Below the pieces are notes generated by a model that had not been told where the DNA came from, did not search any database, and was given only the letters and a program-made list of their open reading frames with translations. The position numbers and the translations under genes are program-made. Positions 32,077-42,704 of a DNA stretch of 64,000 nt are shown here, one piece after another; position 1 is the stretch's first letter; every line of letters starts with the position of its first letter. This DNA comes from JBGAKG01 sp044224495 (GTDB taxonomy: Bacteria > Myxococcota_A > Polyangia > Polyangiales > Polyangiaceae), in contig JBGAKG010000012.1 in assembly GCA_044224495.1 (NCBI GenBank), positions 186,001-250,000 on the forward strand, in the 5' to 3' direction.

Positions 32077-33305
32077 TCACGCGCGCGGCGATCCTCGCCG
32101 TGATCGTGGCCGCGCTCGGCTACTTCGTCGATCTGTACGACCTCGTCCTCTTCTCGATCCTGCGCGTGCCCTCGCTGACGGCGCTCGGCGTCGCTCCGGC
32201 CGAGATCACGACCACCGGCGGTACGCTGCTCCAGATCCAGCTCGCTGGGATGATCGTCGGGGGCGTCGTGCTCGGTGTCATCGGCGACAAGCGCGGTCGG
32301 TTGACCGTGATGTTCGGCTCGATCGTCCTGTACTCGCTGTCGAACCTCGCGAACGCGTTCGTCGTCTCGGTCGGGCAGTACGCGGCGTGCCGCTTCATGG
32401 CCGGGTTCGGGCTCGCCGGCGAGCTCGGCGCCGGCGTCACGCTCGTGAGCGAGCTCCTGCCGAAGGAGCGGCGCGGCGTGGGTACCACCATCGTCGCGTC
32501 GGTCGGACTGTGCGGCGCGCTCGCCGCCGGGCTGCTCGGCGAGCGGCTCCTCGGGGCCTACGGGCCGCGCGGCTTCCGCCACCTCTACGCCATCGGCGGC
32601 GTGATGGGGCTCCTGCTCTTGATCCTGCGCGTCGGGGTGCTCGAGAGCGAGCTCTTCGCGCGCGCGAAGACGCACGACGCTCCGCGCGGTGACGTTCGCA
32701 TGCTCTTGTTCCCGCGCGAGCGCGGGCTCCGCTTCCTGCGCGTGATCCTGGTCGGGATGCCGATCTGGTACGTCGGCGGCGTGCTCTTCGTGTTCGCGCC
32801 CGAGATCGGCGGCGCGCTCGGGCTCACGACGAAGCCGACCGGTGGGAACACGATCTTCTACAGCTACCTCGGCGTCGTCATCGGCGACGTCGTGAGCGGC
32901 GCGATCAGCCAGCGCGTCGGGAGCCGCAAGAAGGTGATCGGCGCGTTCCTGCTCATGCTCGTCGTCGCGGTCGCGAGCGTGCTCCTGTTCGGCGGGCGCT
33001 CGCTCCGCACCTTCTACGGGCTGATGGTCTTCCTCGGCTTCGCCACCGGGTACTGGGTCCTCTTCGTCACGACGGCCGCGGAGCAGTTCGGGACGAACCT
33101 CCGCGCGACCGTGACGACGAGCGCGCCCAACTTCGTCCGCGGGACCGCGATCCCGATCACGATGGTGTGGATGGCGCTGAAGGGTCGGATGCCGGTGGTC
33201 ACCGCGACCGCGGTCGTGGGTGCCGTCTGCCTGGCCGTCGGCCTCCTGGCGCTCCGGGGGATGAAGGAGAGCTTCGCAGTGGACCTCGACGTGATGGAGC
33301 GCTGA
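32073..33305 (+). CDS. MFS transporter
   Basis: 410 residues, GTG start at 32073 in a GTGA overlap. About twelve membrane segments; GVIGDKRGRLTVM (the loop 2-3 motif of the major facilitator family) and SELLPKERRGVGTTI are present, and the second half begins after a basic loop (PREGLRFLR-type). The YFVDLYDLVLFSI opening is like the sugar/metabolite:H+ symporters. Although it shares an operon with ftsEX, this is probably a position effect. Substrate unknown. Confidence 0.85.
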   Translation: MITRAAILAVIVAALGYFVDLYDLVLFSILRVPSLTALGVAPAEITTTGGTLLQIQLAGMIVGGVVLGVIGDKRGRLTVMFGSIVLYSLSNLANAFVVSVGQYAACRFMAGFGLAGELGAGVTLVSELLPKERRGVGTTIVASVGLCGALAAGLLGERLLGAYGPRGFRHLYAIGGVMGLLLLILRVGVLESELFARAKTHDAPRGDVRMLLFPRERGLRFLRVILVGMPIWYVGGVLFVFAPEIGGALGLTTKPTGGNTIFYSYLGVVIGDVVSGAISQRVGSRKKVIGAFLLMLVVAVASVLLFGGRSLRTFYGLMVFLGFATGYWVLFVTTAAEQFGTNLRATVTTSAPNFVRGTAIPITMVWMALKGRMPVVTATAVVGAVCLAVGLLALRGMKESFAVDLDVMER

Positions 33306-33324
33306 GGGAACCTGCGCGCCTTCG

Positions 33325-33774
33325 TCACCGCGTGCGCTTCAGCGCTCCGTGGATGGAGAGCGCGCCGACCGTCTCCCGCCACTCGTAGTCGAGCGCATCC
33401 CCGGTGGGCGCGAGCGACAGCGACGCTCGGCCGTTCCGGGGGCACGTGGCCGACCCCTGCACCGACTGCTCGTCGGCTGCCCACGCACCGGAGCCCGACG
33501 GATACATCCGCCATTCGGACGTGCACGCGGACGACGTGTAGGACACCCGCGCGACGAGCGAGCCCGTGGCGGCCGAGATGTCCACCGTGACGTCGCTCCG
33601 GCGCCCGTTGGACCACGTCGCCGTGCCGTTCCACACGCCGGAGGGGTCGTCGTTCCGCCCGCCATCCGTCCCGGTGTCCTTCGTGACCGGCTCCATGGGC
33701 GCGCGGACGAGGTTCCCACCGCTACACGCGACGAGGACGGTGACGACGGCCGCCGCGACGAGCGTGCGCCTCAC
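33325..33774 (-). CDS. Hypothetical lipoprotein (149 residues)
   Basis: The GTG at 33774 overlaps the hydrolase stop codon (GTGA), giving a signal peptide VRRTLVAAAVVTVLVACSGG with a lipobox. The mature region has a beta-rich pattern (PSGVWNGTATWSNGRR, DVTVDISAATGSLVARVSY, GSATCPRNGRASLSLA), reminiscent of small calycin-like or META-type domains. Two cysteines (SACTSEWR and ATCPRN). No family recognised. Confidence 0.7.
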   Translation of the reverse strand: MRRTLVAAAVVTVLVACSGGNLVRAPMEPVTKDTGTDGGRNDDPSGVWNGTATWSNGRRSDVTVDISAATGSLVARVSYTSSACTSEWRMYPSGSGAWAADEQSVQGSATCPRNGRASLSLAPTGDALDYEWRETVGALSIHGALKRTR

Positions 33775-34595
33775 GCCCCCATCTCCTCGAGCTTCGCCAA
33801 CGCGCGCTGTACCACATTGGGACGAAGGAGCGGCACGGCGTGCGCCACGTCGGGCAGGATCTCGAGGTGGCTCTTCGGGATCCGCTTCGCGAGCCGGCGG
33901 CTGTTCTCGGGCGGGATCAGGATGTCCTCCGCGCCGGTCACCACCACCGCGGGGCAACGGATCTTCGCGTGGCCGCGCCCGGTCCAGTTCGTCATGACGC
34001 CATAGAACTGACGGAAGAGCGTCTTCGGCGAGATCGGGTCCTCTTCGATCGCCCGGACCCACTCGCGCAGGTGGACGTGCGCCGCGTCGAGCTCCTTCTC
34101 CGGAAGGAGCAAGCGGGCTGCGTCCCGCGAGTGCGGGTTCTTCTTCATCGGCGCCGTCAACAAGGTGCCCAGGGTCGACATCTTCGGCAGCACCGACCAC
34201 GGGTGGCCCGGCGCCGTCGCGAGGAGGACGAGCCCTTCGACGCGATCGGGGTGCCGCATCGCGACGTGCTGCGCGATCATCCCGCCCATCGAGATGCCGA
34301 CGACGACGGCCGACTTCGAGCCCGCCGCGTCCATCACGGCCGCGACGTCGTCCGCCATGCGCGGCAGCCTATAGCGCCCGCGGGGGCGGTCGCTCTTCCC
34401 CGCGCCCCGGTTGTCGAGGAGGATCACCCGCGCATCGTCCGAGAGGAGATCACGCTGGGCGAACCAGAACCGCGACGAGAGGCCGATCCCCTGCACGAGA
34501 ACGATGTCGCGCTTGGCCTTGCCGTGCCTGTCCGGGCGCCGCGGAGGGACGACCTCGTAGTGGATGCGAACGCCGTCGCTCGTGGTCGCGAACAT
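33771..34595 (-). CDS. Alpha/beta hydrolase
   Basis: 274 residues, cytoplasmic. VLVQGIGLSSRFWFAQRDLL (oxyanion region), LLDNRGAGKSDRP, VVGISMGGMIAQHVA (nucleophile elbow, Ser), GAEDILIP (Asp) and PDVAHAVP (His) define the fold and triad. Similar to 3-oxoadipate enol-lactonase or haloperoxidase-type hydrolases. The ATG at 34595 sits on the stop of the LeuA-like gene (TGATG), so the two are co-translated; a role on a product of that enzyme is possible but speculative. Confidence 0.88.
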   Translation of the reverse strand: MFATTSDGVRIHYEVVPPRRPDRHGKAKRDIVLVQGIGLSSRFWFAQRDLLSDDARVILLDNRGAGKSDRPRGRYRLPRMADDVAAVMDAAGSKSAVVVGISMGGMIAQHVAMRHPDRVEGLVLLATAPGHPWSVLPKMSTLGTLLTAPMKKNPHSRDAARLLLPEKELDAAHVHLREWVRAIEEDPISPKTLFRQFYGVMTNWTGRGHAKIRCPAVVVTGAEDILIPPENSRRLAKRIPKSHLEILPDVAHAVPLLRPNVVQRALAKLEEMGA

Positions 34596-35887
34596 CAGCC
34601 GCGGACGCGCTTCACGATGGCCATCACTTCTTCTTCGGTCAGGATCTGATCGCTCGCCTTGGCGGCTTTGAGGATCTCGGCGGTGAGGGTCTCGTCGGGC
34701 TCGATGCTGCGCTCGCGCAGGTAGTAGTTCACGTTCGAGGCGCCGCTCATGAAGCCGATGACGATCTCCTGCTTGCGCCCGAACATGCCGGCCGGGACGC
34801 CGCTGTAGATCCGGTCGGCGAGCCAGGCGTCGCCCTTCTGCATCGCCTTGATGATCGCCGCGGCGTGCACGCCGGTGGCGGTGCGGAACGCGTCCCGCCC
34901 GACGAGCGGGTAGTTCAACGCGACGGGCCAGCTCACGGCCTTGGCGACGGCCTCGCAGTACTCCATCAGCTTGGTGAGATCCTGCCCCTCGAGCTGACCG
35001 AGCAGCTTCATGTTGAGGAGGATGAGCTCCATCTGCGCGTTGCCCACGCGCTCCCCGATGCCGAGCGCCGTGCCGTGCACGCGATCGGCGCCGAACTCGA
35101 GCGCCCAGAGCGCGTTCTCGAGCGCGAGCCCGCGATCGTTGTGGCCGTGCCAGTCGATCCCGATGTTCTTCGCGCCCATCCCCGCGATCACGCTCTGCGT
35201 GAAGTGGATCAGGTTGCGAACGCCGTCCGGCGTGGCGTGGCCGACCGTGTCGGAGAGGCAGAGCCGCGTCGCGCCGTGATCGATCGCCGCTCGAAACAGC
35301 GTGGTGAGCACGTCCGGGCGGGAGCGCGTCGTGTCTTCCGTGACGTAGGCGACCTTGAGGCCTTCCTTCACCGCGACGTCGATCGCTTCGGTGCTCTTCT
35401 TCGCGATCCCCGCGACGTCCCAGTTCTCCGCGTACTGACGGATCGGGGACGAGCCGATGAAGGCGTAGACCTCGATCGGAACGCCCGTGCGCTGGGCGAT
35501 CTCGATCATCGGGGTGATGTCCCCGACGACCGTGCGCCCGGCGCAGGCGATCTTGATCTTCATCTTCTGGTCCGCGACCTCGCGGCACATGCGGAGCACG
35601 TCCTCGAACGCGCGCTTCGAGCTCCCGGGCAGGCCGATGTCGGCCTCGTGGATCCCGAGGTCTTCCATCAGGTGAAGGATGCGGAGCTTGTCCTCGATCG
35701 ACGGATCGCGGACCGACGGGTTCTGGAGGCCATCGCGCAGGGTCTCGTCGAAGAAGGTGACCTCCTTCGCCATGAGCCGACCCTTTCGCCCGACCTCGTT
35801 CCAGTCGTAGACGAACTGCGCCGCGCGATCGGAGTCGGTGACTCCGTCGGGGAGCGCTTGCCGCTGGGCCTCGGGGCGATCGGTCAT
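34595..35887 (-). CDS. LeuA-family (isopropylmalate/homocitrate-type) synthase without regulatory domain
   Basis: 430 residues. The DRE-TIM core has FFDETLRDGLQNP (catalytic and metal residues), DWHGHNDRGLALENALWALEFGADRVHGTALGIGERVGNA (spanning the HxH metal site and the Gly-rich helix, about residues 230-268) and the aligned STEAIDVAVKEGLKVAYVTEDTTR barrel segment. LeuA and citramalate synthases carry a C-terminal regulatory domain of about 130 residues after a linker; this protein ends about 160 residues after the metal motif with no such domain, more like NifV/homocitrate synthase. It condenses acetyl-CoA with a 2-oxoacid; which acid is not determined. dnaK lies 16 bp upstream. Confidence 0.85.
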   Translation of the reverse strand: MTDRPEAQRQALPDGVTDSDRAAQFVYDWNEVGRKGRLMAKEVTFFDETLRDGLQNPSVRDPSIEDKLRILHLMEDLGIHEADIGLPGSSKRAFEDVLRMCREVADQKMKIKIACAGRTVVGDITPMIEIAQRTGVPIEVYAFIGSSPIRQYAENWDVAGIAKKSTEAIDVAVKEGLKVAYVTEDTTRSRPDVLTTLFRAAIDHGATRLCLSDTVGHATPDGVRNLIHFTQSVIAGMGAKNIGIDWHGHNDRGLALENALWALEFGADRVHGTALGIGERVGNAQMELILLNMKLLGQLEGQDLTKLMEYCEAVAKAVSWPVALNYPLVGRDAFRTATGVHAAAIIKAMQKGDAWLADRIYSGVPAGMFGRKQEIVIGFMSGASNVNYYLRERSIEPDETLTAEILKAAKASDQILTEEEVMAIVKRVRG

Positions 35888-35903
35888 GACCCCAGTATAG
35901 CGC

Positions 35904-37799
<1,896 letters not shown>

Positions 37800-37808
37800 T
37801 CTCCGCCG

Positions 37809-38375
37809 TCAGCTCTCGGTCTTGCTCGCTTCCGCTTTCGGCTTCGCCACGACCACCATCGCGGCGCGCACGAGGCGCTCACCGCTCACGTAGCCGGGCT
37901 GTACCTCAGCCACCACCGTACCCGGAGGATGGTCGTCCGTCTCCACTTGTTGAATGGCTTCGTGCAGGGTGGGGTCGAACATGGAACCCACGGTAGCCAC
38001 ACGGGAAATTTGCAGCCGACCGAGGGTCGATTCGAACTGCTTTCCGACCATCGCGACCCCGTCGGCGACGGCTTTGACCTCGGTCGCTTTTTGGGCCGAC
38101 TGGATGGCGCGCTCGAGGTTGTCGAAGACCGGCAGGAGGTCCTTGAGGAGCTCCTCGCGCCCGGCTTTTCGGGCGTCGTCGACCTCCCGCCGGGCTCGTT
38201 TGCGGTAGTTGTCGAAGTCCGCGGCCGTCCGCATGTAGGCGTCCTTCAGCTTCGCGATCTCGGCCTTGGCTTCCTCGAGGGGGTCGCCCGGCTTCTCGCT
38301 GGACTTGGGAGCGGACTCGGGCGGTTCTGCGGCTTCGCTCTCGCCCTGCTTGGTCTCTTGCGTCTCGTCCGTCAT
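37809..38375 (-). CDS. grpE: Nucleotide exchange factor GrpE
   Basis: 188 residues from ATG 38375; an in-frame GTG at 38387 is the alternative. Acidic Ser/Glu/Pro N-terminus, a long helix (LKDAYMRTAADFDNYRKRARRE), the ELLKDLLPVFDNLERAI segment, and the beta-wing end MFDPTLHEAIQQVETDDHPPGTVV and GYVSGERLVRAAMVVVA, all standard GrpE. It resets DnaK by removing ADP. First gene before dnaK on the minus strand. Confidence 0.95.
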   Translation of the reverse strand: MTDETQETKQGESEAAEPPESAPKSSEKPGDPLEEAKAEIAKLKDAYMRTAADFDNYRKRARREVDDARKAGREELLKDLLPVFDNLERAIQSAQKATEVKAVADGVAMVGKQFESTLGRLQISRVATVGSMFDPTLHEAIQQVETDDHPPGTVVAEVQPGYVSGERLVRAAMVVVAKPKAEASKTES

Positions 38376-38389
38376 GGCGGTCGGCACGC

Positions 38390-38418
38390 AGAGTAGTCGG
38401 CCCGCGCAGGCCGTGCAA
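38390..38418 (-). promoter_or_regulatory. Candidate sigma-70-type promoter of grpE-dnaK
   Basis: On the minus strand, TTGCAC (38418-38413) and TACTCT (38395-38390) stand 17 bp apart, about 15 bp before the grpE ATG. The -10 match is weak (three of six). No CIRCE element is seen near the gene, so control by HrcA is not supported here. The candidate is tentative. Confidence 0.3.
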
Positions 38419-38435
38419 AAGGTTCCTCAGTCTCC

Positions 38436-39461
38436 TCAGTCGCGGGGCGGCAGATCGCGAAAGGCCCGAACCAGGGCCGGCCGGGTGGCGACGCCGAGCT
38501 TCGACGCCGCGCGCGCGAGGAGCTTGCTCACCGCCCCCGTCGAGATCCCCAGATCGTACGCGATGAGCTTGTTCGAGTGGCCCATCGCGGCGCACGCGAC
38601 GGCTTGGTGCTCGCGCTTCGTGAGCTCACGGCTGCGCGTGGGTCCGATGTGGTTGTCGTGAGCGAGCAGGAAGCGCTTCCCGTCGTGATCGAACCAATCC
38701 ACGAGCGACCACTCCGCGCGCACCATCGCGCGCCAGATCGAGCTCGCCTCGTCCCGATCGAGACGGCGAAGCTTCCCCCGCGCCCGGTCGATCGACTTCG
38801 CCGCTTCACGCAGGTCGTCGCGGGCGGCGTGGGTGTGGTCCGTCCCGTGCTCGAGCTTGCCCGTGGGCGTGAGGATCGCCGCCGCGTCCTCCGGCGCTGC
38901 GCTGGGCCCGCGCAGTCTCCGGAGCCGGAGCGCGGACCCGATGTGCGCCGCGAGCCGCTCCCAGAGCGCCCGATCGCTGAGCCGGTGTCCCCAGGGAACG
39001 AGCGCCGTGAGGAGCACGCCGTGATCGGGCGTGACGTTCGCGCGGAGGCCGAGCGAGTCACGCGAGTCGTCGGTGGTCATGCCCGAGTGACGGAGCCCCG
39101 CGACGGTGCTCTCGCGCCCGGCGACGCTCGAGAGGAGCGTGAGCATGTCGTGCTGGAACGCGAAGCGCAGCTGGTCCGGCGAAGGCACCGAGTGCTGGCG
39201 CACGAAGTGCGCGCGCGTGAAGGGCGAGTCGCCAACGCTCGCGAGCGCTCCGAGCTTCACCCCTTTGGCGGGGTCCATGTCGAAGAAGAACGCGGTGGTG
39301 GGCGAGATGTCGGCCCCGAGCGCGGGGGCGACGGCGTGCGCCATCCGCTCCAGCCACGCCATGTCGTCGGACGCATCGTCGTAAGCGGCTTCGATCGCAC
39401 CGATGACGTCGAGCACGGCGCCCACGCGGGCGATGGTGTTCGAGCGTCGTCGACGTGTCAA
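38436..39461 (-). CDS. LuxR-type helix-turn-helix protein
   Basis: 341 residues from TTG 39461; a GTG at 39425 is an alternative start. The long N-terminal part is not a receiver or autoinducer domain that I can identify; it has a segment AYDDASDDMAWLERMAHAVAPALGAD and an acidic/hydrophobic mixed region resembling the GAF-less sensors frequent in Polyangia. The C-terminal 65 residues carry the LuxR HTH: ELTKREHQAVACAAMGHSNK, then IAYDLGISTGAVSKLLARAA. Probably a DNA-binding regulator with unknown signal; target genes not evident. Confidence 0.8.
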   Translation of the reverse strand: MTRRRRSNTIARVGAVLDVIGAIEAAYDDASDDMAWLERMAHAVAPALGADISPTTAFFFDMDPAKGVKLGALASVGDSPFTRAHFVRQHSVPSPDQLRFAFQHDMLTLLSSVAGRESTVAGLRHSGMTTDDSRDSLGLRANVTPDHGVLLTALVPWGHRLSDRALWERLAAHIGSALRLRRLRGPSAAPEDAAAILTPTGKLEHGTDHTHAARDDLREAAKSIDRARGKLRRLDRDEASSIWRAMVRAEWSLVDWFDHDGKRFLLAHDNHIGPTRSRELTKREHQAVACAAMGHSNKLIAYDLGISTGAVSKLLARAASKLGVATRPALVRAFRDLPPRD

Positions 39462-39529
39462 CGCGCCTGGCCGTGGTCATCGGGGAGCCCTCGGGGTGCG
39501 TGCCAAGCGCGGGCCCAGGGCACAATGCC

Positions 39530-40198
39530 TCAGCGGAGCACCTCGGGCGCTTTCGGCACCGAGAGGTAGAGCCCCCGCGCGTACAACCGACGGCGATCGG
39601 CGTGGGAGAGGTCCCCGGGCCGACCGTCGACCGCGTGCGAGAGAAGGATCGCTGCAGTGACGCTCACGTTGAGGCTCTCGATGAACCCACGCATCGGCAC
39701 CCGCACGCGGCGCGTGCACGCCGCGGCGAGCTCGGCCGAGATGCCGTCCCGTTCGTTCCCGAGGACGACGCAGACGCGGGGGATCGATTTCAGATCCGCC
39801 GGCTCGAGCTCGCCGTCGGGGTGGGCGCCGACGAGCACGGCGCCCTCTTCGGCGGCGGCGGCGATCGCGCGCGTGCCGTCGCGATACGTTCGGATGTCGA
39901 CCCACTTCTCGGCGCCGCGCGAGACGGACGCTGCCGAGAGGAAGGTCTCCTTGCGCTCCACGACGTGGAGGCGTTGCACGCCGAACGCCTCGCACGTGCG
40001 CAGCACCGCCGCGCCGTTGTGCGGATCGTGGGGTGCGTCGAAGAGGACCGACACGGAGGCGAGCCGTCGCTCGATCACCTCGAGCAAGCGCGCCCGCCTC
40101 CGCTCCGTGACGAGCGGCTCGAGCGCGGCGATCACGCGCTCGGGCTCGTGCGACTCGACCGCAGCGAGGCGCGCGGGGAGCGCCTCTTCTGCGGTCAT
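39530..40198 (-). CDS. TrmH/SpoU family RNA 2'-O-methyltransferase
   Basis: 222 residues. Three SPOUT motifs are present: DAPHDPHNGAAVLRTCEAFG (motif 1), VCVVLGNERDGIS (motif 2) and IESLNVSVTAAILLSHAV (motif 3). The short N-terminal helix (to about residue 45) is typical of tRNA Gm18 methyltransferase (TrmH). It would use S-adenosylmethionine to methylate a ribose in tRNA or rRNA; the exact site cannot be assigned. ATG start at 40198. Confidence 0.9.
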   Translation of the reverse strand: MTAEEALPARLAAVESHEPERVIAALEPLVTERRRARLLEVIERRLASVSVLFDAPHDPHNGAAVLRTCEAFGVQRLHVVERKETFLSAASVSRGAEKWVDIRTYRDGTRAIAAAAEEGAVLVGAHPDGELEPADLKSIPRVCVVLGNERDGISAELAAACTRRVRVPMRGFIESLNVSVTAAILLSHAVDGRPGDLSHADRRRLYARGLYLSVPKAPEVLR

Positions 40199-40250
40199 GA
40201 CCCCGGGAGTTCGTCGGCGCACGGCGCCGCGAATGTAGCGAACGGCGCGC

Positions 40251-41432
40251 TCACTGGCGAGCGAGCACGTACGATCCGACCGTGTGGGTCGCGCTGGCGA
40301 GGGCGAGGCAGATGCCACGCGGCGCGCCCGAGACGCTGATCGAGACGCCCGTCTGGCCGCTCAGGACCGGGATGCAGCCCGCGGTCGAGGTATACCCGAC
40401 GGTGAAGGCGCCGTTGCCGGTGAGCGTGAGCTTGGTCGTTCCGATCGGCGCCGTGAACGTGAAGTAGTCCGCGTCGCTCGCGGTCGAGAGCGCGCCGCAC
40501 GTCGAACCCAGCGCGAGCGCGTTGGCCTTGCCGTAGGAGTCGTTCGCCTCGACTTCGTTCGCGGCGCACTTGGGTGCCGTCGTGCCCGCGTCTTTGGAGC
40601 CGCTCGAGCCGGTGCCGGAGTCGGTGCCGCCGTCGGGCTTGGCCGCGTCGGTGCCGCCGTCGGGCTTGGCCGCGTCGGTGCCGCCGTCGCTCGGTGCGCT
40701 CGTCCCGGAGCCGCCGTGCGATTGGATGCGACTCTGGATCCAGGCGTAGAGGAGATCCGTGCGCGCGAGCACCTGGATGCCGCTCCCGGCGCCGGAGTTG
40801 ACGGCGACGATCTCGTGCGTGCCCGATCGGAAGACGGGTCCGCCGGAGTCGCCGTGCTCGATCACGTCGGCCGAGGCGTAGTCGAACGGGTAGCCGTAGT
40901 TGCTCCCGGGAACGATGGTGACGCTCGCCTTCCAGAGCGACGTGGTGAGCGTTCCGTTGAGGATGCGCCCGACGTTGATGACCGATGCGCCCGACGCGAG
41001 CCCCGCGCTCGCGATCGTGGGATAGCTCCCGAGCGTGATCGCGGTGCCGAGGTAGACGAGCCCGATGTCGTGGTGGTTCGGATTGACGGTGGTCGCACCG
41101 TTCTCGGCCCAGTCGTACGTTTCGCCGCTCGTCGACGTCTGCGCCTTGCCGCCGACGACGACGTCGAACGTGGTCATTCCGTCGACGCAGTGGCCGGCGG
41201 TCAGCACGACCTTCGGCGCGACGAGCGCGGCGCTGCACGCCCAGCTCCCCTTCCCGTTCTTCATGTTGAGGATCGCGGCCTCCGGATAATCCGTCGCCGC
41301 CACGCCACCGATGATCGGCTCGATGCTCGCCGAGACTTCCTCGCCGGGCTCTTCCGAGGAAGAGCAACCCGCGAGCGCACACGCCAGAGCCGTCATGAGG
41401 ACGAGCCCCGAACTCAGCCACGTTTTCTTCAA
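40251..41432 (-). CDS. Trypsin-like serine protease lipoprotein
   Basis: 393 residues. The start is a TTG at 41432, chosen because GAGGAGG lies five bases before it and the lipoprotein signal (LACALAGCSSS) follows. The S1 domain has IIGG at residues 40-43 as mature N-terminus, VLTAGHC (His 81), HHDIGLV (Asp 122) and HGDSGGPV (Ser 196): a complete triad. A Gly/Asp/Ala/Pro linker built of DGGTDAAKP repeats (about 250-275) connects it to a C-terminal PPC-like beta-domain of about 110 residues. Probably a cell-surface protease. Confidence 0.9.
   Translation of the reverse strand: MKKTWLSSGLVLMTALACALAGCSSSEEPGEEVSASIEPIIGGVAATDYPEAAILNMKNGKGSWACSAALVAPKVVLTAGHCVDGMTTFDVVVGGKAQTSTSGETYDWAENGATTVNPNHHDIGLVYLGTAITLGSYPTIASAGLASGASVINVGRILNGTLTTSLWKASVTIVPGSNYGYPFDYASADVIEHGDSGGPVFRSGTHEIVAVNSGAGSGIQVLARTDLLYAWIQSRIQSHGGSGTSAPSDGGTDAAKPDGGTDAAKPDGGTDSGTGSSGSKDAGTTAPKCAANEVEANDSYGKANALALGSTCGALSTASDADYFTFTAPIGTTKLTLTGNGAFTVGYTSTAGCIPVLSGQTGVSISVSGAPRGICLALASATHTVGSYVLARQ
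40624..40689. repeat. 27-bp tandem repeat in the protease linker
   Basis: A 27-bp unit (starting GTGCCGCCGTCGGGC) occurs twice exactly (40624-40650, 40651-40677) with a third partial copy to 40689, coding DGGTDAAKP on the minus strand. It expands the flexible linker. Confidence 0.85.
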
Positions 41433-41500
41433 ATGAACCTCCTCGACTCTCTCGAACGGAGGATCACGAGCACCCTTGAGGCTTTTTTTCGGGATGAGCT

Positions 41501-41881
41501 ATGGTGGAGCGGATGGACGTCGAGGAGCAGGTCAAAGTCTGTGAGCTGATCGAGGCCGTCATCGCCGCCGACGGCGTCGTCAACGACGCGGAGAAGGAGT
41601 TTCTGCGCAAGGTCGTGAGCCGCTTCGGTCTGCCCGAGCGCACGCCCGTGCCGACGACGCAGAGCGACTTCGGGCGAACGACGCAGATGCTCCGCAATCT
41701 GCCGTCCGACGTTCAGGCGCGCGTGATGGCGCTCTTGGTCGACGCCGCCGTGATCGACGGTCGCGTCGATCCCGAGGAGCGCGCCCTCTTGCTCGCCTCG
41801 GCGGCCTCTCTCGGGATCGAAGCGACGGCGCTCGAAGAGCGCATCGCGTGGCGGTTGAAGGCGAACGCGGGACCGGGCTGA
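41501..41881 (+). CDS. TerB-like protein
   Basis: 126 residues, all helical. EEQVKVCELIEAVIAADGVV followed by NDAEKEFL and, later, VMALLVDAAVIDGRVDPEERAL form the two-fold pattern of TerB domains with two conserved acidic Asp-Gly clusters that can bind metal. TerB proteins occur in tellurite-resistance and stress clusters; no other ter gene is nearby. Divergent from the protease gene and convergent with the glycine-zipper gene. Confidence 0.75.
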   Translation: MVERMDVEEQVKVCELIEAVIAADGVVNDAEKEFLRKVVSRFGLPERTPVPTTQSDFGRTTQMLRNLPSDVQARVMALLVDAAVIDGRVDPEERALLLASAASLGIEATALEERIAWRLKANAGPG

Positions 41882-41884
41882 GCC

Positions 41885-42436
41885 TCACTCGACCGGCGGG
41901 CGAAGGAGCATCGAGCCGACCGCGAAGCGCTGGGGGTACTCGTAGTGGAGCACCGCTCGCGGGTGGTGGCGGGCGTGGAGCGCACACCAGGTCACGGTGT
42001 TCGCGCTCGCGCGTCGGACCGCGACGCAATCGGGGCACGGTGGCTCGAGCACGGGCGGGGCAGTCGCCACCGGCGTCGAAGGGTGATCGAGCGAGAACGC
42101 GAGCTCCAAGAGCTCGCGCTCGGCCTTGCGCGACGCGCGGCGCTCGTTCGCCTCGAGCGCGTCGAGGCCGCGCGATGCGGCCGTCGCCGAGTCGAGCTCG
42201 GAGGTCGTGACGCCGATGGCGTCGTCCAGCTCGCGGTCGTGCTCGTCCGCGCGCTTCATCGCGCGCTCGAGCTGAACGCCGAACACGACGCCGACGGCAC
42301 CACCCACGGCGGCGCCCGCAGCCATTCCGGCGGGACCGATCAGCGTGCCGAGGGTCGCTCCGGCGACCGCACCCGAGAGCGCGACGACATCTCGGAGGGC
42401 GTGGGGGTGCTGGCTCGGCTTGTCGGGGGTGCTCAT
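41885..42436 (-). CDS. Glycine-zipper membrane protein
   Basis: 183 residues from ATG 42436, which has AAGGAG eight bases before it; the longer upstream frame is rejected. Residues about 25-60 form a Gly/Ala zipper helix (ALSGAVAGATLGTLIGPAGM, AAGAAVGGAVGVVFGVQL) of the kind that spans membranes in oligomers. The following part is helical and charged (RADEHDRELDDAIGVTTSEL), then a Cys-containing segment ends PRAVLHYEYPQRFAVG. Unknown function. Confidence 0.65.
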   Translation of the reverse strand: MSTPDKPSQHPHALRDVVALSGAVAGATLGTLIGPAGMAAGAAVGGAVGVVFGVQLERAMKRADEHDRELDDAIGVTTSELDSATAASRGLDALEANERRASRKAERELLELAFSLDHPSTPVATAPPVLEPPCPDCVAVRRASANTVTWCALHARHHPRAVLHYEYPQRFAVGSMLLRPPVE

Positions 42437-42704
42437 CGGAGTGACTCCTTTCATGGACGGAGCCTGGAGCTGCATCCCTCGTGCCCGCCCATGGTTTCGC
42501 GGACTTGCGCCGCTCCGGCGCGGCCTCTCGCCACGTTCGTGGCAAAAAGGCGCCCTCGAAATCGTCAGGGCATCTGCAATTGCCTGATTTTGCTCGTCTA
42601 TTTCTCGCCCAAAGGCTGGGACGTCGGGGCAGGCCGCGCTACGATACCTGTCCGACTTTTTCCGGCCCGGCCCCCGTCCATCCAAGGTCCCCCAAGCCCC
42701 CGAA
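42437..42704. other. 268-bp divergent intergenic region
   Basis: No gene is supported here. It holds the ribosome-binding site of the minus-strand gene, an AT-richer patch around 42571-42605 with an 8-bp GCAATTGC palindrome at 42576-42583, and probably the promoters of both the glycine-zipper gene and tamB. Confidence 0.6.

Noticed and set aside
38390..38470. CIRCE (HrcA operator) in front of grpE-dnaK.
   Set aside because: No TTAGCACTC/GAGTGCTAA-type pair was seen.
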